64,000 bases of DNA from Pseudomonadales bacterium (lineage in GTDB: Bacteria > Pseudomonadota > Gammaproteobacteria > Pseudomonadales > Azotimanducaceae). The notes beneath the pieces are model-generated. The model had not been told where the DNA came from. It ran no database searches and was given only the letters and a program-made list of their open reading frames with translations. A program made the position numbers and the translations under genes. How positions within the stretch are numbered: the stretch's first letter is position 1; each line of letters starts with the position of its first letter. Location of the stretch: positions 1 through 64,000 of the forward strand of contig JANQMF010000077.1 of NCBI GenBank assembly GCA_028280225.1, in the 5' to 3' direction. Positions 35,814 through 46,000 of the stretch are shown here, piece by piece.

Positions 35814-37303
35814 TGGCTGTTCCGGAAAGCGGCAAAGCGGTTTAACTCCAGCAAACGGTAGCCGGTATAACGGCCTAACAGCATGATAAAGGCGAGCAAG
35901 ACCAGATGCAGTTCCGGGAAGTGGAAGACCAGGTGTTCAACCTCGGGGACGCTCATTAACAGGTAGGCCAACACAGCAACAAAGAGGCTGCCGCCACCCT
36001 GAATAAACACCTCCTTGGGGCCTTCTTCCTCCCAGGTGATGGACATCCGCTCAATGGTCCAGGCCAGGATGATCATGGGGAAGAAAGTGATGGTCAACCC
36101 CTGAATCAAACCCAGGCGGAAGCTGACAATGCTGAATATGCTGATGATGCCGATCACCAGCACAACCAGGGTGGCTATCCTGGCCACCAGCAGCAAATTC
36201 AACGAAGACAGGTAGGAACGAATAAACAAGCCAATGGCCACCACAATAACAAAACTGGTTAAGCCGGGAATCAGTTCGGTCTGCAAAAACGCCAGGGCAA
36301 TCAACACCGGCATAAAGGTTCCGGATGTACGCAGCCCCACCAGAATCCGCAACAGGGCAACCACAAAGGCACCCACCGGCAGCAGCATGATAAGTTTGAA
36401 CATCCCCTGTTCAGCAATGGGCAGGTTGTACAGGGACAGTGCCAGATCATCCGCCTGTTCCTGGGCCAGGATAGTGCCGGAGCGGGTTTCGCTGATCATG
36501 GAGAACGTCACCCGGCTATTGGTGCCACCCAGGACTTCCAACACCGCCGGGTTACCGGTTTGCCACAACAACAGATTTGCCGTTTCTGTCAGCTCACCCT
36601 CACTGGGGTTGTATAAACGCCACTTTTCGCCGTCCCAGACTTGCAGATAAGACGCCAGACTTTGCCGTCGCCGGCCGTCTTCCAGCACCAGCACCTGAAC
36701 CTTGCGCGCCGGTACCTGGGCGCTGCGCAGCACCCGCACCAGTAAATCCTGCTGTTCAAAGTTGGCGGTGAGCAAACTCAGGTTTTGATCCGCGGGGATG
36801 CGCCCCAGGGCCTGGATAATCCGCAGAGTCAGGGTGTGGGCGTCAGCGCTGGTGGGATAGACGGTGCTCAGCAGATGATCCACCGCGGTCTGATAAGGTT
36901 CATCCCAAACCACCGGGGAAATCTCTCCCGGGCCGGAAGCGGCTTGCACATCTTTGTTGGTGACAATATCCAGCTTATAAAAAAGGATTTGCCGGTCCAG
37001 GGGGTTGCGTTGGGACCAATGTGCCCGGCGTTGCTCGCCGGGTTCAATGGAAAATCCCCAGCCGGAAGACGCTGCGGATTCCTGCACAATATCAAAACCG
37101 GACTGTTCCGGCGGCAGGGTGAGAAAGACCTGGCTGGGGCCGCCCTGGGCGGTAAACTCGATCCGTGCCTCAACCTGCCAGACCATGGCCTGACTACTTG
37201 GCGTCCAGGGAATGTCGTACATCTGATGGCGAAAGGTTGCCGCACCAATGCCAACCGCAAACAGGATCAGAACAATAAATAGGACGGGTCCGCGGTTATT
37301 CAC
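35810..37303 (-). CDS. UUP-type seven-TM protein with inactive transglutaminase domain
   Basis: 497 residues. One N-terminal membrane anchor, a periplasmic region with a transglutaminase-like core (about 150-260) and about seven C-terminal membrane helices. In the core, the usual Cys, His and Asp are absent: the LLRAxGIPAR-equivalent (VLRSAQVPARKV) is present, but HAWVEV is replaced by LASYLQV and the final D by N. It should bind, not cleave, a peptide-like ligand. It sits between the protease and ligase genes in one operon. Confidence 0.87.
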   Translation of the reverse strand: MNNRGPVLFIVLILFAVGIGAATFRHQMYDIPWTPSSQAMVWQVEARIEFTAQGGPSQVFLTLPPEQSGFDIVQESAASSGWGFSIEPGEQRRAHWSQRNPLDRQILFYKLDIVTNKDVQAASGPGEISPVVWDEPYQTAVDHLLSTVYPTSADAHTLTLRIIQALGRIPADQNLSLLTANFEQQDLLVRVLRSAQVPARKVQVLVLEDGRRRQSLASYLQVWDGEKWRLYNPSEGELTETANLLLWQTGNPAVLEVLGGTNSRVTFSMISETRSGTILAQEQADDLALSLYNLPIAEQGMFKLIMLLPVGAFVVALLRILVGLRTSGTFMPVLIALAFLQTELIPGLTSFVIVVAIGLFIRSYLSSLNLLLVARIATLVVLVIGIISIFSIVSFRLGLIQGLTITFFPMIILAWTIERMSITWEEEGPKEVFIQGGGSLFVAVLAYLLMSVPEVEHLVFHFPELHLVLLAFIMLLGRYTGYRLLELNRFAAFRNSQ

Positions 37304-37328
37304 AATGGCTTACCGTGCGCTGGGCCCA

Positions 37329-38096
37329 TCAGTTACGGCTGGCTGAGGGCTGCTGGGCAGGCTGAATGAACTTCTGACTTACGTCAACCATGGCCATATC
37401 GGTGAGGAAATTTCTGCCCAGAATCATATTGTGTTCCAGGTGGCTGCGGTCAGCGAGGGTAAATTCGAAGGTATCCTGCACATCACCCAGCCGAATACGC
37501 AACTCAACTACCGGACGCCTTGAACCGGACTTGTCGGCTTGCTGGTAAACCCGGACATATTTTCCCACCGGGCGCTCGATGGTCACGGTGTCTTTTTCCG
37601 CAACCAGGTCAAAACGTACCCAGTCGTCACCGTCCCGCTCAAATTCAGTGATATTTTCCGCGTGCAGGGAACTGGAACTGGCGCCGGTATCCACCCGGGC
37701 CACAATAACAAAGCCGGGTTCCGCCACCCACACGTGTTCAATTTCACCCAGCACCATCTTGCCGCTGTTGCTGACCAGTACCCGCTGGGCCGAGTTATTG
37801 CAGTCGGCGGGTTCGGGTGCATTGGCGATGCGTGACTGGCGGCAGGCGCGCAGCAGGCGTTCGCCAAGTTCATCCACACTATTGGACAGCACGGTGAACT
37901 GTCCGGCTACTTCCGCCTCGCTGGCGTAACGAAGATTACGCAGGTGGGCAATTTCATTTTCTGCCCGGGCCAGACCCGCTTTCATATCTTTCAGGTCTTT
38001 TTCCAGACCACGTATCGAAGACTGTTGCGGCGGTACCTGGGTGCAGCCAGCCAGCAGGCTGATGCAAACGATGAGGCTAAAAATCGTAAAACGCAT
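37329..38096 (-). CDS. Retropepsin-like lipoprotein protease
   Basis: 255 residues from ATG 38096, where a lipoprotein signal with LLAGC begins. A coiled-coil stretch (about 30-80) precedes a single-lobe retropepsin-like domain with DTGASSSSLHA, the active-site Asp motif, and ILGRNFL near the end. Family names include 'RimK-associated ATP-dependent zinc protease', but the DTGA motif argues for an aspartic protease. A longer frame starts at 38219; its first 41 residues would bury the lipobox. First gene of the four-gene operon; a 25-bp gap separates it from the membrane protein gene. Confidence 0.85.
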   Translation of the reverse strand: MRFTIFSLIVCISLLAGCTQVPPQQSSIRGLEKDLKDMKAGLARAENEIAHLRNLRYASEAEVAGQFTVLSNSVDELGERLLRACRQSRIANAPEPADCNNSAQRVLVSNSGKMVLGEIEHVWVAEPGFVIVARVDTGASSSSLHAENITEFERDGDDWVRFDLVAEKDTVTIERPVGKYVRVYQQADKSGSRRPVVELRIRLGDVQDTFEFTLADRSHLEHNMILGRNFLTDMAMVDVSQKFIQPAQQPSASRN

Positions 38097-38157
38097 TCTT
38101 TTTATTGCTTGATATGTTCTTCCCTGGGGGGCGTAGTCTAATGTCGTCATATAGAGC

Positions 38158-38186
38158 TTGATACTGTATATACATACAGTTATAAA
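38158..38186 (+). promoter_or_regulatory. Sigma-70 promoter of the radical SAM gene
   Basis: TTGATA (38158-38163), exactly 17 bases, TATAAA (38181-38186). It lies about 90 bases before ATG 38276 and is almost wholly covered by the LexA box. Confidence 0.65.
38162..38181. promoter_or_regulatory. LexA box (SOS operator)
   Basis: TACTGTATATACATACAGTT, with the CTGT-N8-ACAG core of gammaproteobacterial LexA sites. It occupies the spacer between the -35 and -10, so LexA binding would block transcription. PA0069, the Pseudomonas aeruginosa relative of the downstream gene, is known as a LexA-regulated gene, which supports the call. Confidence 0.8.
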
Positions 38187-38275
38187 GGCCAGTACCACCA
38201 TTTTTCGTAGTTTTTGCAAAAAACCGGAAAAATTATTCCTTGATACCGGACTTTAGCAGCTAAAGACAGGCCATT

Positions 38276-39445
38276 ATGAAAAAGATCATCTCAAGACTCG
38301 GCAGATCAGCCCCTGGCAGGGAAGGTGTGGTCAAGGGGCGGGGCAGCGGCAGCAATCAGCAAAGCCGCTATCTTGATGTAAGCTCATTTGCCGAAGCTGA
38401 TGGCTGGGAACCCGGCGACACCAACCCGGAGGATTCGCCTCAACACGGCACAGCCCAACTTGGTGCGGCACAGTACGCGGACGTGCCTGCCCCGGACACC
38501 CGGTTTTTCCCGGACCACACCAAAAAGCTGATTACCACCAACCGGTCCCCGGACCTGCCCTTCAGCCAGTCCATTAACCCGTACAAGGGGTGTGAACACG
38601 GCTGTATCTACTGTTTTGCCAGGCCCACCCACGCCTACTTGGATTTGTCACCGGGATTAGATTTTGAGACAAAAATTTTTTACAAAACGGATGTTAAGGC
38701 ACGCTTGACCGCGGAACTGGCAAAACCGGCTTACCGGTGCCGGACCATTGCCATGGGGACCAATACGGATCCTTATCAACCCGGCGAAAAACAGCACCTG
38801 GTGATACGCCAGATCCTGGAATGCCTGGCCGGGTGCCGTCACCCGGTCAGCATCGTCACCAAGAGCGCCCTGGTGCTGCGGGATATCGATATTCTCGCTA
38901 CCCTGGCCAAACAGAATCTGGTGAACGTCTATGTGAGTGTAACCACCCTGGATAACCGTCTGAAAACAAAGCTGGAACCCCGCACGGCAGGGCCGGCGGC
39001 GCGTTTAAAAACCATTACAACCCTGAGCGGGGCGGGCATACCCACCGGGGCGATGATTGCGCCGGTTATTCCCTTTATCAACGATGCTGAAATTGAAGCC
39101 CTGGTGAAGGCCTGCGCCAAGGCTGGGGCACAAACCCTGGGTTATATCCTGCTGCGCCTGCCTCTGGAAGTAAAACCGCTGTTTGAGGAGTGGTTGAGCA
39201 ATCACTACCCCCAAAGGGCGCAGCGGGTGATGTCAGCTATTCGCAGTACCCGCGGTGGGGCAGCTTATCAGTCCAAATGGCACAAACGAATGGTTGGCGA
39301 AGGTCCGGTTGCTGACCTGATTCGCACACGATTTGTATCTGCGGTGAAAAAGGCGGGTTTGGCCGAGGGCAAGTTACCGATGTTGTCCACGGACTTGTTT
39401 ATTCCACCCCGTGCCCCGGGAGATTCCCAGTTGGACCTGTTCTGA
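38276..39445 (+). CDS. PA0069-type radical SAM protein, SOS-regulated
   Basis: 389 residues. The [4Fe-4S] motif CEHGCIYC (CxxxCxxC, near residues 106-113) marks a radical SAM enzyme of the PA0069/SplB-like group, preceded by NPYKGCEHGC and followed by ARPTHAYLDLSPGLDF as in that family. Spore photoproduct lyase relatives repair DNA; the reaction of this branch is not established. The LexA-controlled promoter upstream fits a DNA-damage role. The ATG has AGG about 8 bases upstream. It is monocistronic. Confidence 0.9.
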   Translation: MKKIISRLGRSAPGREGVVKGRGSGSNQQSRYLDVSSFAEADGWEPGDTNPEDSPQHGTAQLGAAQYADVPAPDTRFFPDHTKKLITTNRSPDLPFSQSINPYKGCEHGCIYCFARPTHAYLDLSPGLDFETKIFYKTDVKARLTAELAKPAYRCRTIAMGTNTDPYQPGEKQHLVIRQILECLAGCRHPVSIVTKSALVLRDIDILATLAKQNLVNVYVSVTTLDNRLKTKLEPRTAGPAARLKTITTLSGAGIPTGAMIAPVIPFINDAEIEALVKACAKAGAQTLGYILLRLPLEVKPLFEEWLSNHYPQRAQRVMSAIRSTRGGAAYQSKWHKRMVGEGPVADLIRTRFVSAVKKAGLAEGKLPMLSTDLFIPPRAPGDSQLDLF

Positions 39446-39493
39446 TACCATTAGCCGCTGCTGGATGCGGGTAATAAGTAAACGGGTAGAAAG

Positions 39494-39599
39494 TTAAAAC
39501 GGGTAAAACGGGTAAAACGGGTAAAACGGGTTAAAAGGTAAAAGGTAAAAGGTAAAAGGGTAAAACGGGTAAAAAGGTAAAAAGGTAAAAAGGTAAAAG
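39494..39599 (+). repeat. GGTAAAA-type tandem repeat in a 5' leader
   Basis: About a dozen tandem units of 7, 8 or 9 bases, variants of GGTAAAA, GGTAAAAA and GGGTAAAAC, running straight into the ATG at 39600. The last unit provides the AAGGT Shine-Dalgarno. Mixed unit lengths show slippage; copy number probably varies between isolates. Confidence 0.85.
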
Positions 39600-41165
39600 A
39601 TGGGAGGTTGGGATTTAACCACGTGGTCGTGGATCTTTTTGTTTGCCTACATCATGATGATGCTGGCGTTCGGCTGGTTGGGTCAACGCAAGGTGGCCAA
39701 TGCAGATGACTTTGCCACGGCGCGAAATGCGTACGGCCCTTTGTTTCTTGCTTTTGCCTTCGCCGCCACAACAGCCAGCGGTGCCACCTTTGTCGGTTTT
39801 CCGGGTATTGGCTATGACGCGGGCATGGCTGCCCTTTGGTCCGTATTCCTGTATCCCATTGGTGTTTATCTGGGTGTGCTTTTGTGTTTGCACCTGGTCA
39901 GCAACAGTGGACACGAATTTGGTACCCGGTCCATCCCCGAATATCTGGGTGCCCGATACCAGTCGGATCTGATCCGCATTCTGGTATCCCTGTTTTCTCT
40001 GTCCCTGTTTTTCTACCTGGCCGGGCAGTTGGTATCCGGCCTGGTCATGTTTGAAATTATGTTAGGTGTACCTCCCGGGGTAGCCCTGGGGGTGACGGCG
40101 GGGGTGTTGTTAATTTACGTGGTCATGGGCGGGGCGCATGCCGACATCCTCACCGATGGGGTTCAGGGGTTTATCATGGTTGCCGTTGCCTTGTTGGTTA
40201 CCCTGATGTTCCTGCTGGGTTACGGCATTGAAGGGGGGCTGGGGGGCATGTTGGATCAACTTGAAGCAAAAGATCCCAACCTGGTGGGGTGGCTGAACAA
40301 GGAGAACGTGCTGTATCACTCCTGGTGGTCCGTGGTGGCCATTCTGCTAGCCCATATTCCCCTGGGCATGCTGCCCCATATCGGCAATAAATTATGGGCG
40401 CTTAAGGAACCGCGCCAGCGCAAGTCGTTTATACGCCTGGCCTTTACTTTCGGCATGATCCTTGGGATGTTGGGTTTGGGCGGCATCATGGCCAGGGTAA
40501 TTCTGGGTGAAGGGGTAAACGGCAACCAGGCGTTGGCGCTTTTGTTTATCGAGTTATTTCCCACATGGTTTGCCGCCTTGCTGGGGGTGGGGATTTTAGC
40601 GGCGGTCATGTCAACCGCGGATGGTCTGGTTGTATCCTCTTCACAAATTGTTGCCAACGATTTATACCGTCTGAGTTTTGTGCCGCGCTTCCGGCAGGAC
40701 CTGAGCGAAAGGGAAATAGAACAGCGGACATTGCGTATCAGCCGGGTGGCGACCGTTGTGATCATGGTGCTGTGTACCGCCCTGGCCTGGTCCATGCTGG
40801 ACATGAACGTAACCATCATCGTCTGGATCGGCACCGGCTGTATGATGGCGGCCTTTGCCGGTCCGTTGATCCTTGGCGCGATCTGGCGCGGCGTAACCCG
40901 GGCGGGTGCGTTTGCAGGTTTGTTAAGCGGAGGCCTGGTATTTATCATCACCTTTAACGCTCTGATTGACCCAAGCTGGTTTGCTCCGGGTATCCTGCAA
41001 CAAGCCGCTCAGTGGTTGGCGGTGGAATCCCCCAATCCCTGGTCCTGTGCGGCCATGGGTGAGCTGGTATCGGTCAGCGTTACCGTGCTGGTGTCGAAGC
41101 TGACCCGGGCACTGCCGCAAGACCATGTGGCAAGACTATTTCCGCAGACGCAGCCGCAACCATAG
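39600..41165 (+). CDS. Sodium:solute symporter (SSS family), repeat-led
   Basis: 521 residues with about 13 membrane helices. Family marks: AFAATTASGATFVGFPG at the first core helix and ILAAVMSTADGLVVSSSQIVANDLY, the conserved helix with Na+-binding Ser/Thr. It is not close in sequence feel to the symporter at 591, so substrates probably differ (amino-acid/pantothenate type and others possible). The start codon directly follows a tandem repeat whose last unit is the ribosome site. The 3' end overlaps the convergent permease gene by 30 bp. Confidence 0.88.
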   Translation: MGGWDLTTWSWIFLFAYIMMMLAFGWLGQRKVANADDFATARNAYGPLFLAFAFAATTASGATFVGFPGIGYDAGMAALWSVFLYPIGVYLGVLLCLHLVSNSGHEFGTRSIPEYLGARYQSDLIRILVSLFSLSLFFYLAGQLVSGLVMFEIMLGVPPGVALGVTAGVLLIYVVMGGAHADILTDGVQGFIMVAVALLVTLMFLLGYGIEGGLGGMLDQLEAKDPNLVGWLNKENVLYHSWWSVVAILLAHIPLGMLPHIGNKLWALKEPRQRKSFIRLAFTFGMILGMLGLGGIMARVILGEGVNGNQALALLFIELFPTWFAALLGVGILAAVMSTADGLVVSSSQIVANDLYRLSFVPRFRQDLSEREIEQRTLRISRVATVVIMVLCTALAWSMLDMNVTIIVWIGTGCMMAAFAGPLILGAIWRGVTRAGAFAGLLSGGLVFIITFNALIDPSWFAPGILQQAAQWLAVESPNPWSCAAMGELVSVSVTVLVSKLTRALPQDHVARLFPQTQPQP

Positions 41166-42500
41166 GCACAGCCCCAGGAACGCCCAGGCCATAATGGTCA
41201 GCCATTCTTCCGGCCAGGCCAATGCGCTGTTAGACCATGGAAAAAAGGCGGCTAACAAACCCACGGAAAGTAATACAGCACCGTAACCTACCAGATTGGG
41301 GTGGCTGACCTTAAAGGGGCGCGGCATCTCCGGCTCCGACCGGCGCAAAACAAGAAAGGAGGTGGCGACAAATAGAAAGGCAATGGTAATGGCAAAACTG
41401 CTTGAGTTGATCAGCCAGACAAGTATGGTGCGGCCAAAGAAAGGGGCCAGCATGGATAAAATACCGATGGTCGCAATGGCGACGTAGGGTGTTTTGTAGC
41501 GGGGGTGGATACGGGTGAAAACCGGAGGCAGGTAGCCGGACTCCGCCAGGACAAAGGTCACCCGGGAGGCACCCAATATAAAGGCGTTCCAACTGGTGAG
41601 AATGCCACCGATGCCACCCACCACCAGCAAAATTCCGGCCCAGTTAAGGTTGGCTGCCGAGGCGCCCCACAAGGTGCTGGCAGCTTCGGCGGTTGCCATC
41701 TCTGACTGGGCCAGGGCAGCGTCGGGCATACCCAGACTGGTGGACAGGGCAATTAAGATGTACCACAGCACAGCGCAGAATACTGAAATGATCATAAGAC
41801 GGCCTAACTTCCGGGGTGGCAGGTCAATCTCTTCAGCGGACTGGGGAATGACATCAAAGCCGACAAGCATTGCCGGGACCATGATCAGCACCAGGAGCAC
41901 GCCGGAAGCCGGGGTAGCCAGCCAGGGTTGTGCATGCTCAACAGAACCGCCCAGGGCAGCGCCGGTAAAGAGGGTGAGACCGGCCAGGAAGATCACTGCG
42001 GTGACGCAGGTTTGTACAAAGGCGGCGGTGCGCACGCCGATATAGTTGACCCAGGTGATGATGGCCGCACCCAGTATGCCCACCAGGACAAAGCCGAGAT
42101 CAACTTCAGCTCCCAACACATGCCATAAGGTACCCAGGCGAATTTCCGGGAACAGATAAACCAGGGCGGTAGGCAGGGCAACGGATTCGAACAGACAAAC
42201 ATTCAGATAGGAAAACAGCAGAGCCCAGGTGCAGGCAAAACTCCAGTCGGCACCCAGGGCGCGGCGTGTGTAAACATGTTCGCCGCCGGTCTTTGGCATG
42301 GCGGAAGCCAGTTCGCTGTAGGTAAGGCCAACCAGGGTAATGGCCAACCCCCCCAGGGCAAAGGCGATGACCGTGCCCAGGGTGCCCGCGGCGGTTAGCC
42401 AAACACCGGTCATCAACACCCAGCTCCAGCCGATCATGGCACCAAAGGCCAGAGCAACCACTTCGCGCCCGCGGAGGACTTTGGCGAATCTGTCAGCCAT
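41136..42500 (-). CDS. APC-superfamily amino acid permease
   Basis: 454 residues with about 12 membrane helices. The opening helix contains ALAFGAMIGWSWVLMTG, the broken helix 1 of the APC fold, and AMPKTGGEHVYTRRALG follows helix 2, both typical of amino-acid permeases. The substrate cannot be given. Convergent with the symporter gene; the small gene at 42603 is divergent. ATG 42500 is the only good start. Confidence 0.87.
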   Translation of the reverse strand: MADRFAKVLRGREVVALAFGAMIGWSWVLMTGVWLTAAGTLGTVIAFALGGLAITLVGLTYSELASAMPKTGGEHVYTRRALGADWSFACTWALLFSYLNVCLFESVALPTALVYLFPEIRLGTLWHVLGAEVDLGFVLVGILGAAIITWVNYIGVRTAAFVQTCVTAVIFLAGLTLFTGAALGGSVEHAQPWLATPASGVLLVLIMVPAMLVGFDVIPQSAEEIDLPPRKLGRLMIISVFCAVLWYILIALSTSLGMPDAALAQSEMATAEAASTLWGASAANLNWAGILLVVGGIGGILTSWNAFILGASRVTFVLAESGYLPPVFTRIHPRYKTPYVAIATIGILSMLAPFFGRTILVWLINSSSFAITIAFLFVATSFLVLRRSEPEMPRPFKVSHPNLVGYGAVLLSVGLLAAFFPWSNSALAWPEEWLTIMAWAFLGLCLWLRLRLRK

Positions 42501-42602
42501 ACGATATTATCCTGTTAGTTGTGGCAGATTGTCCGGTAACAAGCTTCCCGGTAAAATTCCTTTAGACAAGACGCCTGGTAGAAAGACTTAGCATACTGGA
42601 TA

Positions 42603-42917
42603 ATGCCGGGTTTAAGCACACAGGCTGATCCACTCTTCAACATGAGCCGGTCTCTTCCTTTTTCCCACCGTCACAAGACATTTGAATTGAAGTTAACCGA
42701 TGATGGTGCGGTGGAACTTTATCTGGACAATTGCCTGCGCAAGCGGCGTGAAGCCGGTAGGGAACCTCAGTATCTGTGGACCAACGTGGAGCTCGAATGG
42801 GAGGAGCACCACTACATAGAAGTGCGGTATTGGGCCAGCTCCGGGCAGGTGCGCATCACGGTCAACGGCGCCCCTCTGGTAGAGGACACTTGGTTGCCCG
42901 GGCAGACCGCTGAGTAA
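42603..42917 (+). CDS. Small hypothetical protein, 104 residues
   Basis: No family recognised. The protein is cytoplasmic by composition, with beta-rich alternation (FELKLTDDGAVELYLD, VRITVNGAPLVEDTW) suggesting a small sandwich domain, and a conserved-looking hydrophobic/aromatic core (LWTNVELEWEEHHYIEVRYW). GGATA precedes ATG 42603; ATG 42642 is a second option. It lies just upstream of the hybrid histidine kinase. The coherent strand pattern makes it a probable gene. Confidence 0.6.
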   Translation: MPGLSTQADPLFNMSRSLPFSHRHKTFELKLTDDGAVELYLDNCLRKRREAGREPQYLWTNVELEWEEHHYIEVRYWASSGQVRITVNGAPLVEDTWLPGQTAE

Positions 42918-43031
42918 CTAGAACGCTGGCCCGGGCCGGGGAATGCAAACCGCAAAGTACGGAAATTGCCTGAACTTGCTGTCCTCAAGATTGGGTCTAG
43001 GCTTAAGATAACTTGGTCCGCCGGGCTTCTG

Positions 43032-46000
43032 GTGAAAATTAAACACAAACTGTTCCCGCGAATCGCAGCCCCCATCCTGTTGATGGGTATTGTTTTGGCG
43101 TTGATTGTGCTGTTAACCGCCGCCGCGCTGCAAAAGCGGCTGCATCAAAATGAACTGGCTGACAAGGCGCAAATTGTCGCCACAACGCTGGAGAGCAGTG
43201 CGGAAATTTTTGCCAGCGCAGCAGAGCTGATGGACTATATCGGCAGTATCGGCAATCGAACCACCGGTCTGAAAAGTGTTGCGGTGGTAGACCCGGGCCA
43301 GGGTCTGGTTGTGGCAGCAACGGAACCCGCGTGGCAAAACCAGCGGATCAGCCGAATTCCCTTCCTGGCTAATCTGGCGGACACCCGGCAGACCACCCGG
43401 ATAGAAACCCAGTCTGCCAATCAAAGTTACGGTTTTGTTGTACCGGTTGTCTTAAAAAACAGATCTCTGCTGGAAACCTTCGATTTGGGGGATTCGTCCA
43501 GCCGTTATCTGGCGGTGATTGAACTGGACGACATGGATTTTGGCGGCTACTACGAAGACGCCGCCGGAGTGTTGCTGACGGTGGTTGGCCTGGGTGCGCT
43601 GTTGGTGTTTTTTGGCACATTTTTAGTGGTCAAAAGGCAAGTTCTGGATCCGGTCAATCACATCCACGATGCCATCCGCATGCGGGAAAACCAACCGGGT
43701 CCTTTGAACCTGCCAGACCTGGCTCCGGACGAGATTGGCCAGTTGGCCAGGCTGCTGGATGAGTCTCTGCAGCAAATATCGGAGACCGGTGAACTGATGA
43801 GCGTGATGAGCCGCGCCATCGAAGGCAGCAGCAACGAAGTTTATGTGTTGGAACAGGACGGCCTGCGGTTTGTCAACGTAAACAAGGCGGGTTTGGACAA
43901 CTTAGGCTATACGTTGGATGAAATGCTGTCCATGACGGGATTCGAAATTGCCCCGGATCTCAGTGACGAGTTGGTAGCAGCGGATCTGGAACATCAGTTG
44001 GCGACCCAACAGGAAATACGCCACACCTACGAACACGTGAGGAAAGACGGTAGCTGCTATCTTTTTGAGTTTAAAGGCATGCTGGTTGAAGGCGGCCGGC
44101 GTAACCTCATGATCACCCTGGGCAGTGACATATCCGACCGGCGCGCCCAGGAAGAAGCCCTGCGTCTGAGCGAAGAACGCATGGCCCTGGCTCTGGAGGG
44201 TTCTCACGAAGGTTTGTTCGACTACCACATTATTACCTCCCAGATTTATATCAGCGAATTTGTGCAGCGCTGGCTGGGGGTGACCAAGGAACAACTGGAT
44301 ATTAATGAGTTTGTTGACCGGGTTGCGGTTGAAGACCGGGGCCGTGTGCAGGCTGCCATGCAGCGTGCTGTGGACCACAGCCGGGAAGTAAACGTGGAGT
44401 TTCGTGTTGGAGCCGAGAATTTTGGCCAGCAGCGCTGGCTGCAGGTGCGCGGACAAGTTCAATCAGAGGCGGGTCTTGCCCATCGTCTGTCCGGCTTTGT
44501 TTCGGATATCAGCCGGCGTAAAATAGCCGAAAACCTGTTGAATACCTCGGTCACCCGCCTGGGTGCGGTGCTGGATCATATTGCGGACGGGATCATCACC
44601 CTCACCGACGACGGTGTGGTCTGTACGGTAAATCCCCGTGCCATGGCCATGTTTGATATGACCAAGTCAGAACTGGCCGGTTCGCTGTTACATCAGCGGC
44701 TGCAGTCCGTGGAGGAGGATGTCATCCAACAACTGCCGTCCTGGGAAGACCTGGCGGACGGCCCGCTCCAGGAGATCCGGGCTACCCGGGGCAACGGTTC
44801 TGAATTTGTTGGAGAAATTGAGGTCACCCGCATGGAGCTGGTGTCCGATGAACGTTATACGGTGGTGCTCCGGGATATATCCGAGCGTAAAGAAAATGAA
44901 CTGGCGTTACGTCAGGCCATGCTGGAGGCCCAGGAAGCCACTCAGGCCAAGGGTGAATTTCTAGCCACCATGAGTCACGAAATCCGTACACCCATGAACG
45001 GCGTATTGGGGATGACCCAGCTCCTGCTCGATACCGACTTGAACCCGGAGCAGCGGGAAACCGCGGAACTTATTTTCTCTTCCGGCGATGTGCTGCTGAC
45101 CTTAATCAACGACATTCTGGACTATTCCAAAATAGAGGCGGGTCGTTTGGAGCTGGAGCACCTGCCCTTCGATATGCGGCGGGCGATCAAGGAGGTGATG
45201 GACCTGTTGGCCGCCACTGCACGCAGTAAGAATCTGGACCTGTATGTAGACTATGCCGAGGATGTGCCCTTCAGCCTCAAGGGTGATGTTGGCCGCTTGC
45301 GCCAGGTGTTGCTGAACCTGATCGGCAACGCCATTAAGTTCACCAACCTGGGACATGTCCTGGTCAAGGTTGAAGCATTGGACGTGTGGGATAACAACGC
45401 CCGCCTGAAGGTTAGTGTGATCGACACCGGCCCCGGGGTGGCCCTGGACAAACAGGCTAAGTTATTCGATTCCTTTACCCAGGCAGATACCTCGATCACC
45501 CGCAAGTTTGGCGGCACCGGGCTGGGCCTGGCCATATGCAAACAATTGGTTGAACTGATGCAGGGTGAAATAGGGGTAATCTCCCGGGAAGGTGAGGGTG
45601 CCGAGTTCTGGTTCAACGTTGTCCTGCCGATGTGTGATGAGGTGCCGGACCAGCATCAAGATGAGCAACGGATGAATTTTACCGGTCGGCGCATGCTGGC
45701 GGTGGACGACAATACCATTGGTCTGGAGATTGTACGCCGCATGGGTGAAAGTTTTGGGGTTGATGTGGTGACTACCGGGGATCCCACCGCAGTGATGCCG
45801 CTGATGGACAAGGAGTACCGGGAGGGGCGCACCTTGGATGTGATTGCGCTTGATTACCATATGCCCGAGTTGGACGGCCTGAGCCTGGCTGAAGCTATCC
45901 GTGGGGATCAGCGATATGCGCAGTGTAAAATTATTCTGTTGACTTCATCCGATATTAATCCACCGGACATTGTGGACGGTTACGGTTTAAAACCCATTAT

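Noticed and set aside
39494-39599. CRISPR array
   Set aside because: Units of 7-9 bp with no spacers; it is a simple tandem repeat.
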